DNA of 64,000 nucleotides. Origin: Bubalus kerabau. Lineage: Eukaryota > Chordata > Mammalia > Artiodactyla > Bovidae. The stretch lies in assembly GCF_029407905.1 (NCBI RefSeq), contig NC_073630.1, positions 33,639,001 to 33,703,000 of the forward strand. The letters are read 5' to 3'. Below, in pieces: positions 36,832 to 48,339 of this stretch (position 1 is its first letter; each line of letters begins with the position of its first letter). Made by a program: the position numbers and the translations under genes. Under the pieces are notes generated by a model. It did not search any database. It was not told the origin of the DNA and saw only the letters and a program-made list of their open reading frames with translations.

Positions 36832-36952
36832 TCCATCATGTTGATGGACATAAGTTTGAGTAAGCTCTGGGACTTGCTGATGGATAGGGAAGCCTGGCAT
36901 GCTGCAGTCCTTGGGGTTGCAAAGAGTTGGACATGACTGAGCAACTGAACTG
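36832..36952 (+). mobile_element. BovB LINE 3'-terminal fragment
   Basis: The last ~120 bp of BovB, from GTTGATGGACATAAGTTTGA to GACTGAGCAACTGAACTGAA. Probable TSD AAAGGAA(A/G)TTTG at 36820-36831 and 36953-36964. Confidence 0.9.
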
Positions 36953-36964
36953 AAAGGAAGTTTG

Positions 36965-37692
36965 AAGTGCTGTATATCAGTTTTTACTTGGTTAGATTTC
37001 TATAATTTTAGATAGAGTAGTCATAGATCCAAGTGTGGCCTTAATATCCTGGGATTCACTGATAGTAGCATTTGTGAAATAACACTTTCCATCACCCTTT
37101 ACAACATATAGAGCATTGAATACATTATTCTTGTTATATTCTAAATGTTTGTGTGAAAAAAGTTATTTTGGGACATTTATGCAGAATCAACTGGCAAGTA
37201 GATATTATATAATAATTTATATAGATAGTGTGACCAAAATGGATGGATTGACTATATCCTGGTTCCTGAGTTTTGCAAAAAACTTCCTTGAGGAAGATTT
37301 TTCTTCCTACCTGAATTTGGAAACTCTCTTTCAGGTCTACTTATCACTGTTGGTAGTTAAGCAGATTGAATTATTAAAATAGAGAGTATCTGTTTTAGTT
37401 TTGCCACCAAGCCATAAACATTAAATGTGAGGCCTAAATAGAATAGAACACTAAGAATATTGAATGATAAAGAAAACCCATTAGACACTTAGGATTTGTT
37501 AGGGCCTTGAACAAATATAATATCTAGCATTTATATATATCAGCCCTACAGACTAAATTCTGGGCTGTAGTAACTGTGTAGTTAACAAGTTAATAATCTT
37601 GTCTCCAATTATTTGCCTGGTATAGTGTTTAAACCCTGCTTTGGGTTTAAACAATGAATATGGGTGCAGTGCATACATTTCTCTTTAGACAT
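36965..37692. other. Unclassified AT-rich sequence
   Basis: No feature was recognised. An 88-codon open frame at 37116-37382 looks random. Confidence 0.4.
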
Positions 37693-38130
37693 TCAGTTAT
37701 GTTCAGTTCAGTCGCTCAGTCGTGTCCGACTCTTTGCGACCCCATGAATCGCAGCACGCCAGGCCTCCCTGTCCATCACCAACTCCTGGAGTTCACTCAG
37801 ACTCACGTCCATCGAGTCAGTGATGCCATCCAGCCATCTCATCCTCTGTCGTCCCCTTCTCCTCCTGCCCCCAATCCCTCCCAGCATCAGAGTCTTTTCC
37901 AATGAGTCAACTCTTCACATGAGGTGGCCAAAGTACTGGAGTTTCAGCTTTAGCATCATTCCTTCCAAAGAAATCCCAGGGCTAATCTCCTTCAGAATGG
38001 ACTGGTTGGATCTCCTTGCAGTCCAAGGGACTCTCAAGAGTCTTCTCCAACACCACAGTGCAAAAGCATCAATTCTTTGGCGCTCAGCCTTCTTCACAGT
38101 CCAACTCTCACATCCATACATGACCACAGG
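37693..38130 (-). mobile_element. BovB LINE 3' end, 5'-truncated
   Basis: From the tail repeats at the left through the ORF C-terminus to the 'VMYGCESWTVKKAER' region. In sense order the reverse-strand frame is open at 37915-38127 and again, after a frameshift, at 37708-37902. Confidence 0.95.
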
Positions 38131-38574
38131 AACTATAACATATTTTCATTTTCTTTTTAAGCTTTTTTATTATCGTATTTTTTATACTGTAAAATTTAAG
38201 GTTGTTATGAGGTCACATTGATGTTATATGGAAGGATAGAATGGATGCAAGAGTGAGTGAGAGGTCAAAGAAAATGGAAGGAAAGAGTAAAAAGAAGGAC
38301 AAAACAAGCTGTACTTCAAATATACAAAATACTTCCTATCAATTTATTAGCCACAGTGGGTCACAGTCAGAAAGTGTCATATGTGAGACTCATCCTCAGT
38401 GATCAACAGAGACTTTGCTTTAAGAGGACATAGTCCAGTTTGACTCAGTAGTATAGAGTTAATCATTTCAGAAATTAATATTGGTGACATTTTCTGTAAT
38501 AAATGAAAGAATGCAGAACACAGCATTTGTAGCTAGCAGAGTCTGTTCATTTGGGAAAAGACCTTGTGTTTGTG
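38131..38574. other. Unclassified sequence
   Basis: No feature was recognised. Confidence 0.4.
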
Positions 38575-39150
38575 GTATGCAGAATCAGCCCTTGTACTTC
38601 ATGTCCCACATTGCCTGCTTCACTCTCCAGCCGTCTAGGGCAGGCTGCACTTGCCAAGACGGCTCCCGTCCCATATGCTCTTCTGTCAGGTGACCTTGCT
38701 GCCCTTCTCATCAGGAAGTGGAGTCCACTTCTTTACCTTCCGAATCTGGCTTGGCCTCATGACTGCTTTGACCAGTGCAATTCGGTAGCACCCTTAATTG
38801 GCACTTCCCACAGCCTACCCCTTAGAAGCCAGCTGTCACAGAAGGATACAGTCGCCTTGAGACCACCATGCAGTGAGAAGCCACAGCCTCGTGGGGAGAC
38901 CTGGAAAATGAAATGCCATGTGGGTAGAGAGAGAGACCAGTCAGCACCAGATGTACAAGGAAGGATGCCACTGTGGGAGTGGAGCCTCCAGCCCTAACTG
39001 CCTCACCTGACTGCATGAATACGAATGAATCCATCAGCTGCGCGCTTCCTGAATCCCAGGCCCACAAGTCTGTGAGCCAAATAGAACTATTGTTTTAAGC
39101 CACTTAGTTTATGAGGTAGTTGGCAACAGCAATAAATATTTGGAATACCA
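38575..39150 (+). mobile_element. MLT1-type LTR (ERVL-MaLR)
   Basis: GGAGTGGAGCCTCCAGCCC, TTCCTGAATCCCAGGCCCAC, ATTGTTTTAAGCCACTTAGT and GCAACAGCAATAAATATTTG follow the 3' order of old MaLR LTRs. A 148-codon open frame (38551-38997) lies inside and is not a gene. Subfamily is uncertain. Confidence 0.6.
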
Positions 39151-40330
39151 TCAATCTGGACAGGATGGTAGTTACAAGTCAGAGCACTAGTAGATAATGA
39201 ACTCTTCACTTTGACCTTTTATTTTGAATGGATGGAATAGTAGTGGTCATTCATTAGTAATTCATTCTCATCTGCCTTTTAAAATTATAGCCATTTGTTT
39301 AAAGTCTCTTTGAAGCTTTAATGTTCATATTATCACTAATTTTCTGTCATTTTTGAGTCTTTGGAGAAGAGCAACATTGTGGGAAAAAACATTCCTCCTT
39401 TGCCCTCTCCTGTGATTCTGTTATAGTAAATGTTATAGTAAACTCTGGTCCAAACCTGGGATATTTTGCAACATTAGAAAATATTTTGTCTCATTTAGTT
39501 CTCTACTTCTAATGCCTGAAACATTTAAGCCTGGTGTATAAGGAATCATATAATTTTTTCTCTGTTCTTTGAATAACTGGGCCATCACTGGGCCTATGTG
39601 TTTGCTGAGGAGGGAGGGCTTCTTGAAGTCTATTTTAGTAAAGAGATACCCCACTGGAAGATATCAATCCTCGGTTAGGAATGAGAAAATTTGAAATTGA
39701 ATTCAAAGTGCTAATAACTGTAGGTACAGCACTGAGTAAGTAGCGTACAAAGTTGGGCCTCAATTTTCTTGTTAAAAGCAAGGAGCTGGATACAGTAGTC
39801 TCGAAATTATCTTCTAACATTGTAATTCTTTGTAGTTTGTCACTTGTTACCACTGTGGTTACACAACTTCTAAAATATGATTTATATTTGTATGAGACTT
39901 AAGCCTCTGGATTATTTTAATGTGGGGTATTTATCAATGGCCACACGATTTCTCTTTGTAGTTTAAAAAATTGTTGTAACTTATTTTCAAGCTGGGTTAG
40001 GTTAAGGTTTAAAATGTTTACAGTAATAAAGTTAAGTTGCATTGGAAAAATGTCTGTCAAGGACACAGCCTGCCCGAATGTACCATTTGCATCTGCAGAG
40101 AAACTCAATTATAACAGCTATTTTCAAGAACTCATATCACTGGAGACTGAGCAGAGTCACCCTATAGTAGAGCAAGCAGATAACGGTGCGTCCTAAAAAA
40201 CTGACCTAGACAGGAACATGCACATGGTGAGCTCACCTGTATTTTGTTATTCGAGCATAAAATTCTACCTTTGATCTAAAGTATTGTTTCTGATATGGAT
40301 GTAAAATGAGACTGTAATTAATCACTATGC
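39151..40330. other. Unclassified AT-rich sequence
   Basis: No feature was recognised. Confidence 0.45.
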
Positions 40331-40337
40331 TAATTTT

Positions 40338-40552
40338 CAGGCTTCCCAGGTGGCTCAGTGGTAAAGAATCCACCTGCCGATGCAGGAGACACAGGTTTGA
40401 TCCCTGGGTTGGAAAGATCCCCTGGAGAAGGAAACTCACTCCAATATTCTTGCCTGGAAAATTCCATGGACAAAGGAGTCTTGTGAGCTATAGTCCATGG
40501 GGTCTCAAAGAGTCAGACATGACTGAACACATACACACACACACACACACAA
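40338..40552 (+). mobile_element. Bov-tA SINE with (CA)n tail
   Basis: tRNA-derived head GGCTTCCCAGGTGGCTCAGT, BovA body, then an (AC)n tract at about 40533-40550. Probable TSD TAATTTT at 40331-40337 and 40553-40559. Confidence 0.93.
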
Positions 40553-40576
40553 TAATTTTAATAATTAGTTTCTTCA

Positions 40577-40890
40577 GGTTCCCTGATAGCTCAGTTGGTA
40601 AAGAATCCACCTGCAATGCAGAAGACCCCGGTTTGATTCCTGGGTCAGGAAGATCTGCGGGAGAAGGGATAGGCTACCTACTCCAGTATTCTTGGGCTTC
40701 CTTTGTGGCTCAGCTGGTAAAGAATCTACCTGCAATGTGGGAGACCTGGGTTTGATCCCTGCATTGGGAAGATCCCCTGGAGAAGGGAAAGGCTACCCAC
40801 TCCAGTATTCTGGCCTAGAGAATTCCAAGGACTGTATAGTCCATGGGGTTGCCAAGAGTCGGACATAACTGAGTGACTTTCACTTTCAGT
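40577..40890 (+). mobile_element. Two Bov-tA units head to tail
   Basis: The first unit (40577-40693) has a tRNA-derived head and stops inside the body at CCAGTATTCTTGG. A second complete unit follows at once with its own tRNA head (CTTCCTTTGTGGCTCAGCTG) and runs to CTGAGTGACTTTCACTTTC. Confidence 0.92.
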
Positions 40891-41284
40891 TTGCAGGTGA
40901 AGTGAGGTACTCAAATTGTTTGCCGAGGGTTCCCAAATCTCCTTTTTATGCTGGACATGGTAAATTTAGCAATCAAATATCTCTTTGGTAATCCTTAAAG
41001 GGAAAGAAGTAGGTCCCTAATCAGTTGTTGCTGATGCTTCAAGATTCATCTTGATGAAACATTCAATAAACCTGCTTCAATCTGGGCTGAATACATACGA
41101 TCTTACATGAGAAACAAGGGTCTTTCTTTCCAATCATTCCCTGAGAGTCGTGGTTGTTCAGTGAACTAATTTCTCTCTAATTTCTGTTACATCTTCTGTA
41201 AATAATGAAAATAGCTAAGATTTGACATCAGCTTTCTAAGTGCACCCATGTGAAGATTACCATGGTGTAAAGGCTGCTCAGTGA
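40891..41284. other. Unclassified sequence
   Basis: No feature was recognised. Confidence 0.4.
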
Positions 41285-41400
41285 GGTGGCGTGAGTCCAG
41301 GATCCTGGTCTTCCTTCTGCTACTAACTAGTTGTAAAACCTTGGGAACAATTTCTAATCTTCCTGAGTCTTGTTCTTTCTTTGTTAAAAGAAATGGATTT
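41285..41400 (+). mobile_element. MIR SINE fragment
   Basis: CTGCTACTAACTAGTTGTAA and CTTCCTGAGTCTTGTTCTTT then AAAAGAAATGG follow the MIR order. Confidence 0.6.
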
Positions 41401-41523
41401 CCAAAATTTTTCTTTGAGGCCTTTCCTAAAATAAAACTTCACTGAAAAGGAGGTCTCTTTCTTCTCGCTGTTTAGGCAGGATTGCCCTCTTTTCACTTCC
41501 TCCCAGAACTTGAATTTTTGTTG

Positions 41524-41731
41524 GTGTTGTTCGGTTGCTCAGTCATGTCTGACTCTTTGCAACCCCATGGACTGTAGCCCGCCAGGCTCCTCTGTCCATG
41601 GGATTCTCCAGGCAAGAATACTGGAATGTTTGCCACGCTCTCCTCCAGGGGATCTTCCAGAAGCAGGGATCGAATCCGGCCCTCCTGCTTTGCAGGCAGA
41701 TTCTTTACCATCTGAGCCATCAGGGAAGCCT
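41524..41731 (-). mobile_element. Bov-tA SINE
   Basis: Reverse-strand Bov-tA ending at the tRNA-derived head CTGAGCCATCAGGGAAGCCT. It forms an inverted pair with the next element. Confidence 0.92.
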
Positions 41732-41779
41732 GAGTATATATTCTTCCTAAGCTAAAAGGGTCAGGTATCACAGTTGGAT

Positions 41780-41995
41780 GGAGCTTCCCAGGTGGCTCAG
41801 TGGTAAAGAATCCACCTGCCAATGCAGGAGATGCAGGTTTGATCACTGAGTTGGGAAGATCCCCTGGAGAAGTAGATGGCAACCCACTCCAGTATTCTTG
41901 CCTGGAAAATCCCATGGACAGAGGAGCCTGGCAGGCTACAGTTCATGGGGTCGCAAAGAGTCAGATATGACTGAGCAACTGAACACACATGCATG
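41780..41995 (+). mobile_element. Bov-tA SINE with 13-bp TSD
   Basis: Forward Bov-tA from AGCTTCCCAGGTGGCTCAGT to GAGCAACTGAACACACATG. The TSD ATCACA/C-type (one mismatch) is at 41767-41779 and 41996-42008. Confidence 0.94.
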
Positions 41996-42008
41996 ATCAC
42001 ACTTGGAT

Positions 42009-42727
42009 ATCTACATGGGGCAATAATCAGCCTGGGGACAGGTATACTTGTTGAAACATTAAGGCCTAGGATGAAGTGGTTACTACAGGCCTGACTGGGG
42101 CGACCATACAACAAATGGTCCTTGTCTCAGTTGCAAGGATGTTGCATAGCATTACTTCAGGCCCACCTCTAGGGTTGGGGCTATTCTCAAAGAATGGCAG
42201 TTGTGAGCTGGGAATGAACCTGATTGGTATTTGTTATAATAGGTATTTCTATTAATTCTATACAAATGATTCTCTCCAGTTGAAAAGAAAAGCTTGAGGG
42301 CCAGCTGAGTTCTGTGCACCTTGTTCCCTCAGTGATGACAACTGGGAAGCGTCGGGGACCCTGAGGGGGCCACCAGCTGAGATCTGCCTCTTTAGTCATG
42401 CCTGGGCATTGGCAGGAGGACCCAGACTGGGTGCTGAATGAATGCTTTCAGACAGGGTAACTGGTCTGTGCAGGGACTCCCCTCATCTTAAACAAAGACT
42501 GGACCTCAGAGGGTAAAAGTTGAGCCTCGGGACCTTGCCCTTTCTGGTCAGTGCAGAGCATAACATTTGTTTTGGTGGAGGTGAACAGAGCATCGTGACC
42601 TGGCTGTGATCTGACCTCAAAAACAAAGGATCTGATACCAAAAAGTTTACAACAACTAACCACACCCTTCCCTCACCTTTCCTATAAAAGGGCTTTGCTG
42701 AAAGCTTTTGGGTAGTTTGGGGTTTTT
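42009..42727. other. Unclassified sequence
   Basis: Slightly GC-richer than its surroundings (42290-42560). No gene was recognised. Confidence 0.4.
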
Positions 42728-42736
42728 AAGGCATGA

Positions 42737-42945
42737 CTCATTGGAAAAGACCCTGATGCTGGGAAAGATTGAGGGCAGGAGGAGAAGGGGACGATAGAGG
42801 ATAAGATGGTTGGATGGCATCACCGACTCAATGGACATGGGTTTGGGTGGACTCTTGGAGTTGGTGATGGACAGGGAGGCCTGGCGTGCTGCGGTTCATG
42901 GGGTTGCAAAGAGTCGGACAGGACTGAGTGAACTGAACTGAACTG
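42737..42945 (+). mobile_element. BovB LINE 3'-terminal fragment with 9-bp TSD
   Basis: From CTCATTGGAAAAGACCCTGA to the ACTGA repeat tail. The TSD AAGGCATGA is at 42728-42736 and 42946-42954. Confidence 0.95.
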
Positions 42946-43125
42946 AAGGCATGATCCACTTGTTTCCTTGCTTGGCCTTGCAATATACCTTTCCCTGCTG
43001 TAAGTCTGATGTTTTAGTGTTAGTGTTGTTTGGCCTCACTGTGCAGAGGGCACATGGGCTTGCGTTCCATAATGCTAGAACGAGTCATATGCCTGGGTGC
43101 ATCTGCCAGGGTGGCTGGTAAATAT

Positions 43126-43612
43126 GGCTGTATTGGTTTCCTAGGATTGCCATAACAAAGGACCACAAACTGAGCAATTTAAGATAACGAAGCTTTGTTC
43201 TCTCATAGTTATGGAGGATAGAAATCTGAAATCAAGGTGCTGTCAGAGCCAGGCTCATTCCAAAAGCTCTAGAGAAGGATCCTCCCTCACCTCGTCCTGG
43301 TTTCTGGCGGCTGCTGGCAATTGGTCTTCCTTGGCTTGCAGCCACATTACTCCTATTTTTGCCTCAGTTTCACATGGCTGTCTTCTTGCTATGTGTCTCT
43401 GTGCCCAGATTTCTCCCCCTTTATAAGGATACCAGTCATTGGATTAAGTCTAACTCAATCCATCATGACCTCATCTTTACATGATTCCATTCACAAAAGG
43501 CTCTGTTCCCAAGTAAGGTCACATTCACAGGTGCTGGAGGGTAGGACTTAAATCCTTTTTTTTTTTTTTTTTGGAGGAGGGGACAGTTCAACCCAGCACA
43601 GTGGTCTAGTTG
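43126..43612 (-). mobile_element. MLT1-type LTR (ERVL-MaLR)
   Basis: Reverse-strand old LTR: ATTGGTTTCCTAGGATTGCC, ATAACAAAGGACCACAAACT, TTTATAAGGATACCAGTCAT, AAGTAAGGTCACATTCACAG and GGGACAGTTCAACCCAGCAC in order. A T-run (43555-43572) lies within it. Solitary, with no internal retroviral region. Confidence 0.8.
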
Positions 43613-44144
43613 GCCAGGAGGAAAAGAGATTTTCTGATGAACCACTGTCCAATCTCTGCCTGGTTGTTAAGATTCTCTACTACAAGTAATAGTGAGTAGG
43701 AAAGATTTTTGAGAATTTTGGAGAACTAAGCCTTTATTGATAGCATTGTTTCTGTGAAAAAAATATTTTTAACACCAGGCAACTTTAACTGACAAACTTT
43801 TGGAAGATAACCTGTCTTTAAGACACAATTGCCTACATTTCAGGGAAATTTTCCCCACTCAAATAATGCTATAATGTGTCAGTATGAGTATGTATATGTG
43901 TCAGATTCTGTAATATTATTAATTCAAATGGTTTAATAAAATATAGTAGGCATATTAAAATTAATATAATTACCTCTAAAACTCCATGCTTATAAAATAT
44001 GCTTATTATAAAACTAATAAAGATTTCCTTTTTCTACTTGGATCATTGTCATCTGACTATGGTTTCTGCTCTTGGCATTTTCCATCTTACTGTACTTTAT
44101 TAAGTGGCTGCTCTTCATTGAAGCAAGCCATGATTTAATAAAAG
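43613..44144. other. Unclassified AT-rich sequence
   Basis: No feature was recognised. Confidence 0.4.
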
Positions 44145-44290
44145 AATAGTGACATTAGAATCAGGAGATGTTGAGCTCTGTATCTTATTAACCTTGTTAT
44201 CTGGGGAAAGTCACCCAAACTGCTTTTTACCTCAGTTTTTTTACCTGCACTATATTGATGTTAATCTTTTTCCCTGTATGGTTGTGAGAG
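44145..44290 (+). mobile_element. MIR SINE fragment
   Basis: AGAATCAGGAGATGTTGAGC and GGGGAAAGTCACCCAAACTG then TTTTACCTCAGTTTTTTTAC follow the MIR order. A weak L2-like stretch lies at about 44340-44425. Confidence 0.6.
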
Positions 44291-44446
44291 CCCCATAAAG
44301 TCACTAAATAATTATGTCTGTCATCTGCCAGTATTGTTATAAGGCCTCAGGATAGATCAGTGAGCAAAGAACTCAGTCTTTATGGATCTTCCATTTTGGA
44401 GCTACAAAGTATATAAATTATAAAATGCTTTAAAATGTAAGGTACT

Positions 44447-44791
44447 GTCCAGTTCAGTTCAGTTCAGTCGCTCAGTTGTGTCCAACTCTTTTCAACCCCA
44501 TGAATTGCAGCATGCCAGGCCTCCCTGTTCATCACCAACTCCCGGAGTTCACTCAAACTCAGGTCTATCAAGTCAGTGATGCCATCCAGCCATCTCATCC
44601 TCTGTCATCCCCTTTTCCTCCTGCCCCCAATCCCTCCCAGCATCAGGGTCTTTTCCAATGAGTCAACTCTTCGCATGAGGTGGCCAAAGTACTGGAGTTT
44701 CAGCTTCAGCATCAGTCCTTCCAATGAACACCCAGGACTGATCTCCTTTAGGATGGACTGGTTGGACCTCCTTACAGTCCAAGGGACTCTC
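44447..44791 (-). mobile_element. BovB LINE 3' end, 5'-truncated, with TSD
   Basis: Tail repeats (CAGTT)n at the left and the ORF C-terminal region to the right. The TSD AAGGTACT is at 44439-44446 and 44792-44799. Confidence 0.95.
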
Positions 44792-44799
44792 AAGGTACT

Positions 44800-45876
44800 C
44801 TCATCACTGCTATTTTATGTGCTGCAGCTCCAGTTTCCCAAATATCTTTAAAAATCTTATTTGAAATTATGCTTAGCTCCTAGATGTCAGAAAGTACACA
44901 AAATATGAAGAATTTACCCACTGGAAGTTTAGCCATAAGTATAAATTCATGGTAAATATTTAAAATGTTTCCTTATTGCATTGAAAAATGAGCCATGGGC
45001 CCCTATTATATACCATCCAATGTCTTAGGTTCCATGTAGAATGCAAAGACAGTAGTCTTGCCATCAACAAGCTTCATGTCCAGTTGGACAGATGCCCACA
45101 AGGGAAGAGTGTCCACTGGAGAGGCACAGAGAGATTGATTGAAAGCTTCAAAAGAGAAACCCACACACTCAGAATACTATAACACGTTGTTAATAACCTC
45201 TACGTGTATAAAATTCACCTTCTAATATTGTAATGCACATAATACTATTAGCACCTGTTTATCTACTTGCTGAGATGTTCATTTAACACTTTGAATATGG
45301 GTGCTTGCTTCTGTGGTATGCTGGTCTAGTATGTGTACATTACTTTCACTCTGTAAAGACAGTATGTTATGGAAAGGCTTAGCATTTCAAAGAAGCATGT
45401 CCTGTCCAAATCAGAGGCCCGTGTGTGTGTGTCTAAGCTGTGTACTATGTATCTGGATACTGAGAGAGAAGGCATTATTACAAGAGGTGGTTCAAACACA
45501 ATCAGAAGTTGCTGATTTATAAAGTAATGAAATATGAAGTACATCTGTTTGTGATTTGCATTGCAGAGATGATATAAAAACAATGATTAGGTTCCCAATT
45601 GGGCTACCAAGCCCATTGATTGAAAAGCACATTCTGGCATCAAATGCGAATAAAGGGTATTAATAACATATCTGTCCTATAGATCCAGTTTCTGGGAAAG
45701 TTTTCCTTATTCCTTCTTTTCCCCTTTTGGAATATCATAGTTTTTCTAATGTGTTTGACAAGAAATTCCCATTTCAGGACTTTTGAACTGCTTTTCTCTG
45801 CCTTGAGGGCAAGATTAGCATCTATCTATAAATCCCACATGGAACCTAACACATTTCATGACATATAATAGGGGCC
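44800..45876. other. Mostly unclassified sequence
   Basis: A weak L2-like stretch on the reverse strand at about 45000-45110. Nothing coding. Confidence 0.4.
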
Positions 45877-46153
45877 CAGAGAAGGCAATGGCACCCCACT
45901 CAAGTACTCTTGCCTGGAAAGTCCCATGGGCAGAGGAGCCTGGTGGGCTGCAGTCCATGGGATCGCTGAGGGTCAGACACGACTGAGCGACTTCACTTTC
46001 ACTTTTCACTTGCATGCACTGGAGAAGGAAATGGCAACCCACTCCAGTGTTCTTACCTGGAGAATCCCAGGGACGGGGGAGCCTGATGGGCTGCCGTCTA
46101 TGGGGTCGCACAGAGTCGGACATGACTGAAGCGACTTAGCAGCAGCAGCAGCA
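45877..46153 (+). mobile_element. BOV-A2 SINE (full dimer)
   Basis: Complete forward dimer ending in CAG repeats. It is the left arm of an inverted BOV-A2 pair upstream of ANK2 exon 1. Confidence 0.93.
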
Positions 46154-46342
46154 AAGTTTGTTTTTAATGCAATAAGGAAACATATTCTTCCTCCAGATAA
46201 TTGCTTTGCTTGGTCCCTAACCTCATTCAGGTTTCTAGAGACTGTTCTGTCAGCAGCTTATCTGATATAGCGTCTGTTCCCCATTATTCTTTACCCTACT
46301 TCCCCCTCCCATAGCTCATACCGCTGTTATTTGTGTTTACTC

Positions 46343-46495
46343 TGTTTTCCCTGTTAGAATATAAGCACCATGATTGCAAAAAACATTGCATGTTTTGTTC
46401 ACCATTATATCCCTGGAGGTTAGGACAGTGTCTCCCTAGTGGTTAATTCCTAGCACATGAAAGGCATTCAATAAACATTTATTGAGTAAATTAAT
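46343..46495 (+). mobile_element. L2 LINE 3' end
   Basis: GTTAGAATATAAGCACCATG, ACCATTATATCCCTGGAGGT, CACATGAAAGGCATTCAATA and AACATTTATTGAGTAAAT match the L2 terminus in order. Confidence 0.75.
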
Positions 46496-46521
46496 ACAGT
46501 TTCCAGGCTGAGGGTGCTCCT

Positions 46522-46800
46522 GCTGCTGCTGCTGCTGCTAAGTCGCTTCAGTCGTGTCCGACTCTGTGCGACCCCATAGACGGCAGCCCACCAGGCTCCC
46601 CCGTCCCTGGGATTGTCCAGGCAAGAACACTGGAGTGGGTTGCCATTTCCTTCTCCAGTGCATGCAAGTGAAAAGTGAAAGTGAAATCGCTCAGTCGTGT
46701 CTGACTCTTAGCGACCCCATGGACTGCAGCCCACCAGGCTCCTCCATCCATGGGATTTTCCAGGCAAGAGTACTGGAGTGGGGTGCCATTGCCTTCTCCA
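46522..46800 (-). mobile_element. BOV-A2 SINE (full dimer) with 12-bp TSD
   Basis: Complete reverse dimer with a (GCT)n tail of about six units. The TSD GAGGGTGCTCCT is at 46510-46521 and 46801-46812. Confidence 0.97.
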
Positions 46801-46812
46801 GAGGGTGCTCCT

Positions 46813-48339
46813 AACAAAGGTCAAAAAAGGAATTACTATGGGAACAGGTGAGGGAATGAGTGAGGAGCTGGCTGAGGAGATAGTGGAGGAATGGGGGATA
46901 TCGTGAGGGACTTTGGTGTGGGCTCTGAAAACAGTGGGGGTTAGGCTTTTGAGGCTTCTGTAGAAGTTCCTGTAGGATTTCATTTAGGAAAAAAGAGTTC
47001 TGTTGCCTCTATCCTGTCTGTGGGATCTGAGGAATCACGTGGGACGGGTTTGCTCAAGCAGAAGGAGGGTGGCGAGAGTGAGAGGCGGTGAGAGGGGGCT
47101 GCCACTAGATGAGGAAGTGGCCAGGGTCTCAGGAGTGAGCAACCCTGACAGCAGTGGGGAGAGAAGGTGTTTTTCTTTCTGTGTTTACTGGAAAGACGAA
47201 TTCCCAATTTTGGTAGCCATTTTCCTGTAGGAAACATTTTTAAAGTAGATTTTTCTGAGTTGAAAATTACCTATATTTGTAATAATAATATGATTACAAT
47301 AACACATTTATATAGGAGCCTTCAATTTTCAAAGTGTATATATATAAATCTAATCGATTTAATCCTTTACTCTATTTTTACATTTAAGGATTCTTTGTGT
47401 TATCCTTTGAGTTTGTTTTCTAGGAATAGAGATGAGTGTTAAGTATGTGCATGTGTGTGTTTGTACAAAACATGTTGGGCTCTGGTTGTACCCACAATTT
47501 ACAACAAATTGGGACCACCTCAATATACAAATGGCCACCACAATACAATAGGTGAAGTTGTTTTTTTTGTTGTTGTTGTTATAAAAACAAACGCTGATTT
47601 CTTTTCTTATCGAGAAGAATTCTGGAACTTTATAAACTCCTGGAGAGCAGGAATTATGTGTTGTTCATCAGTTAGTAGAGAGAATTAGGTTAAGAAGACT
47701 TTTAAGATCAGTTATAAAATGTTTCAACTCTACAGCTTTCTTATGTTTGTGTTACACACACACACACACACACAATATGTCTCTGGCCATAAGAAGCTCC
47801 TGGCCTGTCAAAAATAGACAGCTGGGCAAACAGCTGGGTAAGCTGTTACAGGTGCTATGTCAGAACAGTTCAGTGGAAGGAGGAGGCACGGAAGAGGGAG
47901 TGGTCTGTGTTACCTGGTTGCTGGGGAGCCTGCTCTCAAGGCTTTATAACACAAATCATCTTTGAGCTGAGTTTTGAAAGATTATCATCTGGAGTCAAAT
48001 GAATAACATCTTAAAAATGTAGCTTACATTTCCTTTAGAATATTAATGGCTAACCCTGCTCATCGAGTAGCCTCTTCACCAGCTAAAATGTACCTCTTCA
48101 GGTTCAGAGACGCATTCAGGATGTTACAGTTTTCTGGTTACACATTGTGTCTGCTTGGTGTTGAAGTACCTGTAGGAAGAAAATTAAGTGCAGGTTTTGT
48201 GTGTGGGTGGAAAGCCGATCGAATTGCGGGTGTGTCAAAAACCAACCAGCAGAGTCCCCAGTCATTCGAGTCCCTGGCGTGTTTTTTTTTTGTTGTTTTT
48301 TGTTTTTTTCTTTTCTGAAGGCTTTTTTCATTGTAACCG
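46813..48339. other. Unclassified region upstream of the ANK2 promoter
   Basis: Contains a short GTT repeat (about 47569-47580), a (CA)n microsatellite (47753-47775) and T-runs near 48280-48310. No exon was recognised. Confidence 0.4.
47753..47775. repeat. (CA)n microsatellite
   Basis: An uninterrupted AC dinucleotide run of about 11 units, 0.8 kb upstream of ANK2 exon 1. Confidence 0.95.

Noticed and set aside
38551..38997. 148-codon open frame on +, the longest in the window
   Set aside because: It lies in sequence that follows an old MaLR-type LTR. The protein has no recognisable domain, and there is no splice or promoter context.
40340..40420. tRNA-like sequences in Bov-tA heads as real tRNA genes
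   Set aside because: They are the tRNA-derived parts of SINEs, repeated many times, fused to a BovA body and diverged from a functional tRNA.
40327..40755. 142-codon open frame on +
   Set aside because: Translation of consecutive Bov-tA SINEs, not a gene.
41493..41915. 140-codon open frame on -
   Set aside because: Reads through the inverted Bov-tA pair, so a repeat artefact.
48046..48318. 90-codon open frame just upstream of the ANK2 exon
   Set aside because: It ends in a T-run-encoded Phe tract and has no known similarity. Considered as an alternative ANK2 exon, but no donor follows it in a coding phase.
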